Positions 34,743-44,507 of a DNA stretch of 64,000 nt are shown piece after piece. The notes beneath the pieces were generated by a model, which was not told where the DNA came from, did not search any database, and saw only the letters and a list, made by a program, of their open reading frames with translations. The stretch is from Ophiostoma sp. CBS 140.51 (lineage: Eukaryota; Ascomycota; Sordariomycetes; Ophiostomatales; Ophiostomataceae), in contig JANSLP010000075.1 in the NCBI GenBank assembly GCA_029298735.1, forward strand, positions 1 through 64,000. Direction: 5' to 3'. How positions within the stretch are numbered: the first letter of the stretch is position 1; each line of letters begins with the position of its first letter. Both the position numbers and the translations under genes were made by a program.

Positions 34743-35576
34743 ATGTCGAAACCATCCGCGGACCCGCCGTCGTACACCGCTCCACCTTCGGACGGTGCCG
34801 ACCTGCCGTCATATGCGGAGGCCGTGACCGGTGCCACGATTTCTTCGACTTTTGGAAATGACATCGTGCAGCCCACTATTCTCGTCCTCGACGGCCAAGC
34901 CATCTATGCCGAGACAGACCCGTCCACACACCTCTACGAAGTCAACCGTGGCCTGGCCAGCTTGGGCGAGGCCACGCTGGCCGTTGAGTTTACGCGGTTT
35001 GAGCAACGAGCCGGACACAACACAAATCGGCGGGAACGGCACATCTATAACTTGCGCCGAAAACCACCACCAATGCACTTAAGGCGTGTCACTGGCGTTC
35101 GCAACCACGAAAAGGGCCAGCACAACAAGAACACACCCGACTACTTTATACAATCGGTGGCGGCGCCATCCCGTCGGTTAGGCCACCTCGGATACCAGAC
35201 GACAAACTCAATACGAGGCGGTCAATGGTCGGCCACAGTACTGCCGGTCGACATGAAGGGCTGGGCAGAGCGAGACTGTCCTCCGTTTGTGGACGGTACG
35301 GCACCTGTCTTCACAGCTCGCCAACGACAGGGCGCGTGCAAGTGGATGCTCGGAGACGGTGCTGATGTCGACAGTGCCCAAGATGTGGCGATGGAGTACG
35401 ACTCGGAGCTGGCGGTGCACCGATTGCTGGTGACGGCACCATTGACGCGTGAGAATCTGGACGCACTGGTGGGGCTATGGTGTTGTCGTGTGTGGCAGCG
35501 GTCGGTGGAAGAACGGCGCCCACCTGCTGCATCGAAGCGGTTGTCGTCGTCTGCTCCATGGAAGAGGTTTCGGTGA
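34743..35576 (+). CDS. Conserved fungal hypothetical protein with PPSY/LPSY motifs (277 aa)
   Basis: The function is unknown. The first 30 residues are Pro/Ser-rich and contain DPPSYTAPP (PPxY, residues 8-11) and DLPSYAEA (LPxY). Such motifs are recognised by WW domains of Nedd4/Rsp5 ubiquitin ligases, so the protein may be a Rsp5 target or adaptor; this is inference. The rest begins PTILVLDGQAIYAET and LYEVNRGLASLGEATLAVEF, includes HIYNLRRKPP and DYFIQSVA, and ends LDALVGLWCCRVWQRS before a basic tail. I recall the same order in unnamed Sordariomycete proteins of similar length. It is a single exon with no signal peptide or membrane segment. The two conserved cysteines in the LWCCRVW segment are notable. 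Similarity to tubby- or scramblase-like folds is possible but I cannot support it. Confidence 0.75.
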   Translation: MSKPSADPPSYTAPPSDGADLPSYAEAVTGATISSTFGNDIVQPTILVLDGQAIYAETDPSTHLYEVNRGLASLGEATLAVEFTRFEQRAGHNTNRRERHIYNLRRKPPPMHLRRVTGVRNHEKGQHNKNTPDYFIQSVAAPSRRLGHLGYQTTNSIRGGQWSATVLPVDMKGWAERDCPPFVDGTAPVFTARQRQGACKWMLGDGADVDSAQDVAMEYDSELAVHRLLVTAPLTRENLDALVGLWCCRVWQRSVEERRPPAASKRLSSSAPWKRFR

Positions 35577-37328
35577 AGGACGCGATGACATTGATGTACA
35601 TAACTTTAGACCTAGCTCGAACATAATTTAGATGCGACACAGCACGACGTAGGAAGATTTCATTAGCTCCTATTCTGCGCGCACAAACATATCAAAGGAA
35701 GAAACGCTGATGGTGCATACATCTCGATATGGCAGGTGGGGTGCGCTCTACAAATATTCTTGACAACACGGCAAGAGCGAAGGGAGCGGGAAGCCAAGAA
35801 GAAACAGAGGTGTTCTGGCAGGAGGCATGGAAACAAAGCGGCATAAGATGGGTCAAACATCAAACGGCCCATTAATGGGGGGTATCTACAGGGAACGAAT
35901 AAACAGATGGCATGGATGCCGGGGACGAGTGTTTCCATTCTGTTTCTCAGGCAGGTTTGTTTCTGGCATTTATTTTCCTCTTTCAGACATCATCTTCCGT
36001 ATTTTCCATTTTGCCAATTGTCGAGCCCAAATCCTTTCTGCCTTACGGAGAACTCCGCAGCGGAATGAAAGAAAGAGGCCACCTCTATCCGGCTTGTGTT
36101 TTGCCCAGAATGCCTAGAAAAAGCTTCTTTCCCCACGATACTTCGTATTCTGTACCGATGAGGCACATCTAGGCCCGATTAATCAACTTTTGCGCCTCGC
36201 GCTTTCCTTTCCTGGCCCAACGTGCTTCATAGTTCCTGCTGAGTTCTTTCCGCCGTTGTGGAAAAAGGTTAAAACTTCTTATTTCTGAATCTAGAAAGTG
36301 CAAAGTTGCAAGGCAGACCTTCTTCACCGATTGTTCGTTTCGAATGAAATTGGCTCTCGCTGTGCCCGGATTCCTCCTTTCCTACTTTGTCCTTTTCCCG
36401 TTTTTCCAAAACCCGCATCTTACGAGGGAAAGAGCGACACAGTCTGCGCATTACTCGCCAGTTGGACTTGTTGTTTTTACATTAAGCTTCCCTCCTTCTC
36501 CTCGGACACCCTCTTGCGATCCTTGTATGTACTTTCCACTTAATACAGGCGACTAAGCTTCTTTATCTGCACTTACTTGGACTATTTTAATTTTTGAAGT
36601 GGCGTTTCCCGTTTCCCTGCTGGTTTCTACGGTGTTGCTACCCACCAGCTACGTATCTTACTTGTATCGTGCATTGCACACACACATGCGTGGATACGTC
36701 GTGGACGGTGGCCGTCATAGGGTCGTAACCACGTTTATGCTTGGTTTTATGACCGTGCAGCGCAGTATGCAGCTCCACCCGGGACAAAATTGAGGCAGTT
36801 GTACCATGTCGACAGGATAGCAACGAGCCAGGCAATGTACTTCGTACACATAGATATGACGGAAATACGTCGTATATCTGCAGGGAAGGAAGCAAGCTGC
36901 GGCGTAGGGTCGACGTAAGTGCTCAAGTGTCGAAAGAGTGTCGAGAGGGGCAACCGTGGTCTGGGCTCCTCTTTCGATCGCCCACTCTGCCGTCTTTTTG
37001 TCCTTTGGAGAGTTACCGATATGGGCAGTCCTGCCCCTACGCAAGTTTTTCCTTAATGCGAAGCTGGAAAATAGAAGGACAGATGAAAAGGTAGAAATAG
37101 AGAAAAGCCATTCCCCCATTGTACATTGTAGTCCTCAGCTGTAGATAAGAAGGGAGCACAATTCCCTCTTTTTGTTCAACCGTCTTTCTCTTTTCTTCTC
37201 CTCTTTACTTCATTCACATTCAATTCATCTTTCGCTCACAACAGTCTACAACGCAAACATCACCACTTTCTTTTATGCTCCTCGCTGCCAAGAGTTAATC
37301 TCTCTCTCCACAACAACAATCTTTCAAC
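35577..37328. other. Intergenic, no gene seen (1.75 kb)
   Basis: No coding sequence is recognised. Open frames are all shorter than 135 codons and overlap each other. The last 180 nt before 37329 are a C/T- then AC-rich leader of the kind found ahead of strongly expressed fungal genes. Confidence 0.45.
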
Positions 37329-37619
37329 ATGCCTTCCACCGACGCCCCCCAGCAGCAGCAGCCCATGGCTGTCACCACCGACAACAGTATTGTCACTGAG
37401 CAGCCTGTATGTCTTGAACCCTGACTCTCTTGTCCTTCTGTGATACACCTTGGCATCACCTTGGCATCACTTGGCTTCTCTTCCACGAAACGGATACTAA
37501 ATTTTTTTTCACAGTCCCTCCAGGCCCAGCCCGAGATGCAGCCTGAGGCGACGATGCGCGGCGGTTTCTTTGAGGAGTGCGGCTGCTGCGGCTGCAACGA
37601 GGAGTGCGGTTGCTGCTAG
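37329..37619 (+). CDS. Small cysteine-rich protein, one intron (60 aa)
   Basis: This gene is too short and split to appear as a simple open frame. Exon 1 (37329-37406, 26 codons) starts MPSTDAPQQQQPMAV. A 108-nt intron follows (GTATGT donor; T-run and CACAG acceptor at 37514). Exon 2 (37515-37619) continues in phase 0 through SLQAQPEMQPEATM and ends FFEECGCCGCNEECGCC before TAG. The first 41 residues are Gln/Pro-rich and free of cysteine; the last 17 contain 7 cysteines in CGCCGC and CGCC clusters. No signal peptide is seen. The design recalls metal-binding or CYSTM-type membrane-associated small proteins (stress or metal tolerance), but it lacks a clear hydrophobic stretch. Consensus splice sites, matching phase, a typical leader and the coherent Cys tail support a real gene; its function is not known. 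Confidence 0.75.
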
Positions 37620-40537
37620 ATGTGGTACCCGTAGGATACGACCTTGAAGCTGGAGCCGAAGCCGCTTGAGCGGTTTTCCTTGAGCTTTGCGATGCTTTCT
37701 CGATAATCAGTGTCAATTCTAATACCAATTTGAGGCCATTGCTTTCGTTTGATTGCGACCTTTGTGACTGTGAAAGTGTGCCTCGTATTGGCTGCGCGAT
37801 TTTACCGTGCCTGACAATCTTCATCGCGATCCCCAGCTGTTGCTGCAGAAGAGATACTGAGTAGAAAAAAGTTGTGACGTCGACTGTCCGGGACACGCAT
37901 GCGCTGACGTCCCGTTCCCCATACAAAAGTCATGGGCTGTTGTCGTCATGTTACGACGTTAAGAATGATATCTGCAGCGACGTCGTTGGACTTTGCCTAA
38001 AACAAGGGGTCTGGCCAAGGCCTGGCCGCCTGGGGCAGCATGCATCTTGGGCCTGACTAGAGGCCGCTAGCGGTTGTTGTCAGTGCTCTTTTCCTTGGCA
38101 GAGGTCGCCAAGACGGACTTAGTGCACATCGCAGGCCTGGGAAAGCGATCTGGGCGATTGGGCGATTCGTGGGCGATTCTTGGATCTAGACCACAGGCAC
38201 AGCAAGCACAGTAAACAGGAAGGAGCGAGTCAGGCGCAGTTCAGGCACAAGCATGAGAAGGGTGCAAACAAATGAATATATGAGAGCCAAATTGCCTATT
38301 TGCATAGATCCAAGGTCTTTTAGACGCAGGAAGAAACGAAAAGGCTCTGCCACTCGCTCAAGACGGCGTTTATTGGATCTCACCATTGTTGATTGCAAAA
38401 ACCGACGTCGCAACAGTGCCTCTGACTATCCACTACCCTCAAGACGTTGATCTATATGGTCTCTCGCATACGTACAACTCCCAAGAGCAGCCGGGCCATG
38501 TCAGAAAGCGACCCAAAACGATACAAATCGGCAGTTCGTCTTCAGTGTGAAACAACAGCGAACGCCGAAATTCGTACACCCGTGGGAGCTGGCAGGATGT
38601 GCCTGAATGGATGGAGAAGAACAGCGGGTAGAGAAGGAAGCGGAACCACGGGAAAATACAGCCCCAGCACGACGTGTACGTACGGAGTGAGACGGGGCGG
38701 ATACATCCCTGGAACAAAGAACGAAGAGGGTTGCCGAGGGCGCTTCCTGAAGTATTCGGCGTTGCCAAGAACCGAGACACGGAGGACAAGCATGAGTAGA
38801 CGCCCGGATAAAACTGGAGTGCGCCTTCCTTCTTGGCCGTTCTCTCTCCCTGCAAATGTTTTCCTAGAGCGAGCCCACATGAAGGCAAGAGACAACGCCA
38901 ACAGTCTGCTCCTCCAAACGACCGCCGCCTCCTTCCCTTTGGAGAAATAAAATGCTCCTCGTTGGTAGCTGCCAATGCCAACACCTTAACACCAACGCTT
39001 GAAATGAAGCAAGAGCCGCTCCAATCCAATCAGCCGCCGGACAGGAAGGATTGCTGCACTCTCCTCTCCAAAACATCCCTGCACTCTGTCGTGGAGTGGA
39101 GAGAGGCTGTTTACAGTGGGCCCTAGCTATAATACACGGGCGGCTACATAGCAGCCAATTGGAGCGCTTGTCCACTGCTCTGCGGCGCTTATTTCAGACA
39201 ATTCTCAACGTCGTTTGGCTCGCCTAGCTTTTCTTCGCGTCAACCTCTCGATATCGACACGACAAAACAGCCTCACAGACGCGATATTTTCTTTCGTTCT
39301 TCTTGCTTCTCTCGTTTTTTCGCCTTCTTGCAGGGAGCTCATTTCCGCCTGCGCAATGAAAGTCCGTGACTGCTATTCTTGGAGGAACAAGCGGCCCGAG
39401 AGAGCCCCATCGTGCCTGCCCTCTCTGTACAACGGCGGGGCACCTGGGCCTCGTCCATTTCGCCCTTTAGCGCCTTCTGCATGTTGATACTTCTTTTCAG
39501 TCTCGAATGTCTTGTTGCTGTCGTCAAGACCCCTGCACGAAAAAGGAAGTAGCGACAGGCGAGAGCCTCCTGCCAAAGAAAGCTCTTTTGCATGGGGACG
39601 AATCAAACCGAGTGGTTTGGTTGGCTGGCCTCGATTCGCTCCTTCCTCGGGAATCGTTCTTTCCATTCTTGGAACAACACCTCGTGAGGCCAGGAGCGTG
39701 CAAAAGGTGCAGGAGATGTGCAGACGAAGGGCGTCTTGGCTGTGGCCGCCGCCCCGGGCCTCTCCTTCCCTCTTCTCTCAAACATGTCCACACAAATGCT
39801 TGCCTCATCTTTTCTTCTCTCTTCTCTCTTCTCTCTTCTTTCTCTCTCACGCTTCTTTTCTTTCTTCTCTTTCCTCTACCTTTCCGCCTTTCCTTTCTCC
39901 TGCTTTTGTTTTGGGTGACACACTTTCACAGTCATTCGTTTCGCGTTGCCCGTTCCTTTCTCTCTCTCACATCCTATCCTTTCTTTGGTTCGATCCGACT
40001 TCCACTCTCTTTTTCTCCCTTTTCCTTTCTTTTCGTGCTTTCGCCTCTTCCTCCTTTCTTTTGACTTTTTTTTCTTCTTTTATCCTTTATTGATAATTCA
40101 CTTGCTTTGCTGCTCGTCTTTGTCTATTGTCGAGTGACGCGATGGTGTGGTTGGATGCTTGTCGCGAATTCATTGTTCCCCTCCTTTATTGACGAACAAT
40201 AGCATTTGTCCTCCACTTCCTTTTATCAATAACCACGTTCGACTACGAGGCCTCATTCAGGGTCCTTCACCCACGTTCTGCCGAAAAATTCGACATTCTT
40301 TTTCATATTCTCGAATTTTTGCAATATCCGAAAAGCGTCGCATCACTTTTTTTTGAGCATTTTCCGTCTCATTTTTGCATTTCGATATTCCGATATTTCG
40401 ATACACTTGCATCATTAACACATATCACCAACCTGGTTTCTCTGGCAGAGCCATTGCATCATATATACACAGCACCCTTACATTCTTTTCTTTTCTACCG
40501 CAGTGAGCCCAGTGCTCCTCGATCCCCCGACACAACG
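37620..40537. other. Intergenic region with long C/T-rich promoter (2.9 kb)
   Basis: No gene is recognised. GGGCGATT is repeated in near tandem at 38145-38180. Opposed frames of 167 (+) and 196 (-) codons at 38439-39029 look fortuitous. From about 39790 to 40120 the plus strand is almost pure pyrimidine (TCTCTTC and TTTCTTTC runs). This is typical of fungal promoters and leads into the transcribed leader of the gene at 40538. Confidence 0.5.
39810..40090 (+). promoter_or_regulatory. Pyrimidine-rich promoter tract
   Basis: About 280 nt of nearly uninterrupted C/T, including repeated TTCTCTC units at 39813-39850, precede the membrane-protein gene at 40538. Such CT boxes commonly mark fungal core promoters. 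No TATA element is obvious. Confidence 0.4.
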
Positions 40538-43500
40538 ATGAACGACTTACGCACATTACAACAACCCAATCCCTTCAACACGCCCTTCGACGATCATGAC
40601 GAGCATACCGCCACCACTCATGACAACCTCGACAGCAGCCGCCACCAACAACGCCATGTTGAGGCTTCGACGTCGACAGGGACTGGCCGTGAAGAGTGGG
40701 AGGACTGGGATAGCGACTGTGACGAGGAGACTTCCGAGGGTCGTGGCCATGACGAGCTGTTTGATGACCGTGACGACCGTCGTGGCGAGTATCCGCCACT
40801 CCTCGCAACAATAGAAGAAGCCCCCGACACGCCCGCCGATTCTCGAAACCCTGCCTCCTTGACAACTGCAACCACCACAAACCTTGCAAGACGCTCTCGA
40901 ACAAGTACAAATATGTCGACCGCCGCCGTCCTTTCCGCACACCATCCGGGCTCGAAGCCATCCCGGCTCAAGTCGCGCGCCCGTCAAAAGGCACAGAACG
41001 CAAAGGCCGGCATCCGCCTGGTCACCGACATGTCCAAGCTGCGCAAACAACAACAAATGCAGCAGCAACAGCTTCTCCAGCAGCAGCAGCAGCAGCAGCA
41101 GATGCAACAACAACAAACCCAGCCAGGACCAAGCAAATTTGTCGACGCCGCCGCGCTCCTCGCTCTCGAGGGCAAGCCGTCGGAATCTTCTGTCGGCAAC
41201 TGGCACTGGCGGAGACGCCGAGCCAACAGCAACGGCAACAGCAGCCAGAACATCAAGACCAGCTCGCCAGCCGTTGACCATGAACAAGACCTCTCGCCCA
41301 ATGACCGCCCCATAGTCATTGGTATCAGCCTGCCGGAAGATGACCTTATCGGCCGCACGGTCAGCCCACAGACGGCCACACTCGAGACGCCGATCAACAT
41401 CCCCATGTACCTTGGCAAGGGTTCGACTCAGAACTCTCAGCTGCACCAGGTTTCCACGCTGTCGCCGCAGGCTCCAATGCACTCTGTTTGGTCACCCGAT
41501 ACCGAGGAGGGCTCGCCACGCAGCGCTGGGGCTTCTGCTACGCGTGCCGTATCTAGCATCTACTCCCAGTTCACTGGTCAGTCTGCAACTGCTCAACAGG
41601 CACCGCCCATTCCCAGCCTGCCATCTGCCTACCGTGATGCACTGGGCGTGGGGATCGTGCAGCCGAATGCGACAAGCAGCGGCCAAAACCCGCGGCACGA
41701 CAGCCTCCTCCTTCGGGAGGCAGATGATTTCGACAACGACACACCCATCACGCTCTTCGAGGAGGATGGAAGCCCGGCGTCGTACAACAGACTGTCCAGG
41801 CCTCGCGGCCGTCATGCGCGGTCAATGGCGAACACAATCGACACCACACGCTCGGGATGGTGGGACCACGTCCAGACTCCCTTTACGGAGCAAGGACAGC
41901 TCCCATTCTCGGCGAAGACATCGTCACCTCTCACCCCGTCATCGGCCAAGACGCCACTCTCGGCAACATCTCTTCACGCCAGAGCGGTTGTCATTCCGGC
42001 CGTGCCTGCTCTTCCTCCCGCAAACACCGTGCCACCCGCTCAAAGGGCTGCCACCTCGACTACGCCCATCTCACCCCTGGTCACACCGGAGGAAGAATGG
42101 TGGAAGCGGAGCACTGTCGACCAGAAGAAGGATCACTCGGCACAGAATCAAAAGCCTACTTTAGGCATCTCTACCTCTGTTGCCAACTCCCACTACTACC
42201 GCGCCACCGAGCGCTCGCCAACTGTTGCTTCGTCTTCTCGGTCTGTGGCACCAGCGGCAACACAGCGTGTCGTTACTCCTCGCCTCACGCCCAAAATTGT
42301 CGAGATATCCGAGAAGGGCACTGCGGCTCCCTTGACCGGACGCAGTGTGCTGTCAGACCGCGGCGATCGGGGTCGTCTTACGCCTTCCGATGCGCCGCCA
42401 CCGTACGAGCCGCCCTCGCGGCCCGAGATGACCGTCCGTTACCGTGCCGTATTCCCGCCGGGTCATCCTCTGCGTGAGAATTTCCCACCATCGCCTGGCC
42501 CAGTCTCACCCAGCTTGGCGCACACCATGACATCACAGGGCGGCATTCACATGTCCGATGTGCCGCTCACACCAGCTGGTGTGCGAAGCGCCGCTGCCGC
42601 CAACGGCACTCCGCTTCCCACTCGCCCGTCAGGCGCTCTTCTTCCCGGAACTGCCATGGTTGCTTCCGACGCGGCTGCCAAGGTGGAGCGTTCTCGTCAC
42701 CGTCATGAAAAAGAGGATGCTGCTGCTAGGCGTGCGGGTGGTATGTGGAGAGGTCGTGGCTGTTTGCCCAACAGCGGCTGCTTCGGCCGCAAGGGTGGCC
42801 GCGAGAGCCGCAGACGACACCGTCTCATTTGTATGGGTGTCATCGGTGGCCTGGTTCTGATCATCTCCCTCGTTACCGCTCTGGTTGTCACTCTGTCCAA
42901 GAAGCATGCCCCGCCCATCCAGAAATCCTCCATCTGGCTCAACATCACTGGCTTCCCACCGATCCCGACTGGTGTCACGACTGTCATTGGCACAGACAAT
43001 GCGGTAGACAAGCCAGGTTGTGTCTCTCCTACATCGCTTTGGAGCTGTACACTGCCCAAAGAGCAACAGGCTGCGAATGGTAAATTCTCGGGAGACGAGC
43101 CATCGTTCTTCATCGATATCCAGTTCGACAACAGTACAAAGAAGCTGTGGGATGTCCCGGCCGGTACCATTCCGACACCGATTCTTTCTGCCACTGGTAA
43201 AGCAGCAACTGCCACCGCCACCGCTTCCACGCAGCAGTTTGACGCTGGTTTCACGCCGCAACCTGCACCACCTTCCTTCCAGGAAATGTGGTTCCTCGGT
43301 AACACGACCGATGGAATTGTGTCGAACAACAAGGCCGGCGAGCCGACACCGTTCTATATTACATTTCTGTCCACCACGAACTCCACCATCCCTGGTCCCA
43401 ATGCTGTCCTGGATCGCCGTGATGCCACTCCCACAGCGGCAGACGGCTTCCCCCAACCGTCACTCAACGCAGACGGTACCGGCGCCCCAGCCGTCATGCA

Positions 43501-44062
43501 CCCCCTACCCATCCAGCAACCCCTGCGTTTGTACGACCGCGGTCTGCCCACTGAGCACTTCGGTTTCTACACGTACTTTTCCAAGACCATCTACGTGCAG
43601 TCTATTACGCCGGACGGCAGCCCGCTGGCCAGCGACGCCAACGGCGGCTCCCTCGAGGTCGACGCCAACCACATTGTCACTTGGCTGCAAACACGGTTCC
43701 TGGTGCAGATCTGGACGCGCATGGAGAACACAACACAGCTGCTCGGTACGCAGGGGACAGGGACAGGTACGGGCACGGGATCCAACAGCACGCAGCCGGG
43801 CACGTTTCCATACCCAATCAGTCTCACGGAAGACCTGCACGGCGGCGATTTCCTGGAAAAGGGCGTCTTTGCACGCGGCATCAATGGTCTTCAGCAGATT
43901 CAGTTGGCCAATGCGTCTACGATTGTCGACAATTTGTCGTTTGGCGGCACGCTCCTCAACCACGGGACAAACCCGACTTTCGGTGGTTCTGATGGTGGTA
44001 CTGGCGGCTGCCAGTGCGTATGGAACAATTTTTTGGGCGTGAACGGGAACACCATTGTATAG
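40538..44062 (+). CDS. Large single-pass membrane protein with polyQ tract (1174 aa)
   Basis: The function is unknown. The ATG at 40538 (MNDLRTLQQPNPFNTPF) is the first plausible start; the frame upstream is open only from a TTG. Residues 1-760 are low-complexity, Ser/Pro/Thr-rich and probably cytoplasmic. They include a Gln-rich block at about 169-195 (QQQMQQQQLLQQQQQQQQMQ) and PPPYEPPSRPEM near 625-640. A basic, Cys-containing patch (RGCLPNSGCFGRKGGRESRRRHR) precedes a single transmembrane helix at about 764-788 (CMGVIGGLVLIISLVTALVVTL). The C-terminal 385 residues look extracellular, with several N-x-S/T sites, PGCVSPTSLWSCTLP, EDLHGGDFLEKG and a final CQCVWNNFLG. The layout suggests a plasma-membrane surface protein. 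Fungal relatives may carry the label glycoprotease family; if so, that is probably a carry-over from fusion with the adjacent Qri7 gene, because no peptidase or ASKHA motif is visible here. Confidence 0.85.
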   Translation: MNDLRTLQQPNPFNTPFDDHDEHTATTHDNLDSSRHQQRHVEASTSTGTGREEWEDWDSDCDEETSEGRGHDELFDDRDDRRGEYPPLLATIEEAPDTPADSRNPASLTTATTTNLARRSRTSTNMSTAAVLSAHHPGSKPSRLKSRARQKAQNAKAGIRLVTDMSKLRKQQQMQQQQLLQQQQQQQQMQQQQTQPGPSKFVDAAALLALEGKPSESSVGNWHWRRRRANSNGNSSQNIKTSSPAVDHEQDLSPNDRPIVIGISLPEDDLIGRTVSPQTATLETPINIPMYLGKGSTQNSQLHQVSTLSPQAPMHSVWSPDTEEGSPRSAGASATRAVSSIYSQFTGQSATAQQAPPIPSLPSAYRDALGVGIVQPNATSSGQNPRHDSLLLREADDFDNDTPITLFEEDGSPASYNRLSRPRGRHARSMANTIDTTRSGWWDHVQTPFTEQGQLPFSAKTSSPLTPSSAKTPLSATSLHARAVVIPAVPALPPANTVPPAQRAATSTTPISPLVTPEEEWWKRSTVDQKKDHSAQNQKPTLGISTSVANSHYYRATERSPTVASSSRSVAPAATQRVVTPRLTPKIVEISEKGTAAPLTGRSVLSDRGDRGRLTPSDAPPPYEPPSRPEMTVRYRAVFPPGHPLRENFPPSPGPVSPSLAHTMTSQGGIHMSDVPLTPAGVRSAAAANGTPLPTRPSGALLPGTAMVASDAAAKVERSRHRHEKEDAAARRAGGMWRGRGCLPNSGCFGRKGGRESRRRHRLICMGVIGGLVLIISLVTALVVTLSKKHAPPIQKSSIWLNITGFPPIPTGVTTVIGTDNAVDKPGCVSPTSLWSCTLPKEQQAANGKFSGDEPSFFIDIQFDNSTKKLWDVPAGTIPTPILSATGKAATATATASTQQFDAGFTPQPAPPSFQEMWFLGNTTDGIVSNNKAGEPTPFYITFLSTTNSTIPGPNAVLDRRDATPTAADGFPQPSLNADGTGAPAVMHPLPIQQPLRLYDRGLPTEHFGFYTYFSKTIYVQSITPDGSPLASDANGGSLEVDANHIVTWLQTRFLVQIWTRMENTTQLLGTQGTGTGTGTGSNSTQPGTFPYPISLTEDLHGGDFLEKGVFARGINGLQQIQLANASTIVDNLSFGGTLLNHGTNPTFGGSDGGTGGCQCVWNNFLGVNGNTIV

Positions 44063-44507
44063 GAGACATAAAGAAGAGAAGGGGGAGGAGAGAACTACTT
44101 GCATACTAGGATAATATTGGGAAGGAAAGGAAGCATAACATGCATAACTGGTGTTTCTTTGTTTTGTTTAGGGCATATTCACAACCTGTTGGTTGTCATA
44201 CTAATTTCTTTGGGTTTCCTTTCATACTTTCAGATACATAAAAAGCATTTATTTTATCAATCACCGATCTCATACATATTATCTCTTTAAGTCTATGTAG
44301 TCCATTTGTTTTGTTGTCCCCGACTTAATTGTTGGTTGTAGTTGTGGTCACGTGAACGCGTTATAGATGAAGTTTTTTAACGCCACTCAGGAACATCTCG
44401 AACCACCGATTTACATCGATACTCACCAGTTTTTCAAAGACGTTTTTAATTCAGAAATCACATCAAAAATATGTTCACAATAGCATCATCATCTCTCATT
44501 TTATACA
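44063..44507. other. Intergenic between membrane-protein and Qri7 genes
   Basis: This is T-rich 3' flank of the upstream gene followed by the Qri7 promoter. A CACGTG E-box core is present at about 44346-44351 (GTCACGTGAACG). No coding sequence is seen. Confidence 0.5.

Noticed and set aside
38439..39029. Opposed frames of 196 (-) and 167 (+) codons
   Set aside because: Each overlaps the other, neither resembles a protein family, and no splice or leader signals support either.
39979..39990. GGTTCGATCC resembling a tRNA B box
   Set aside because: It lies in the pyrimidine-rich promoter tract and no acceptor, D or anticodon arms can be folded around it.
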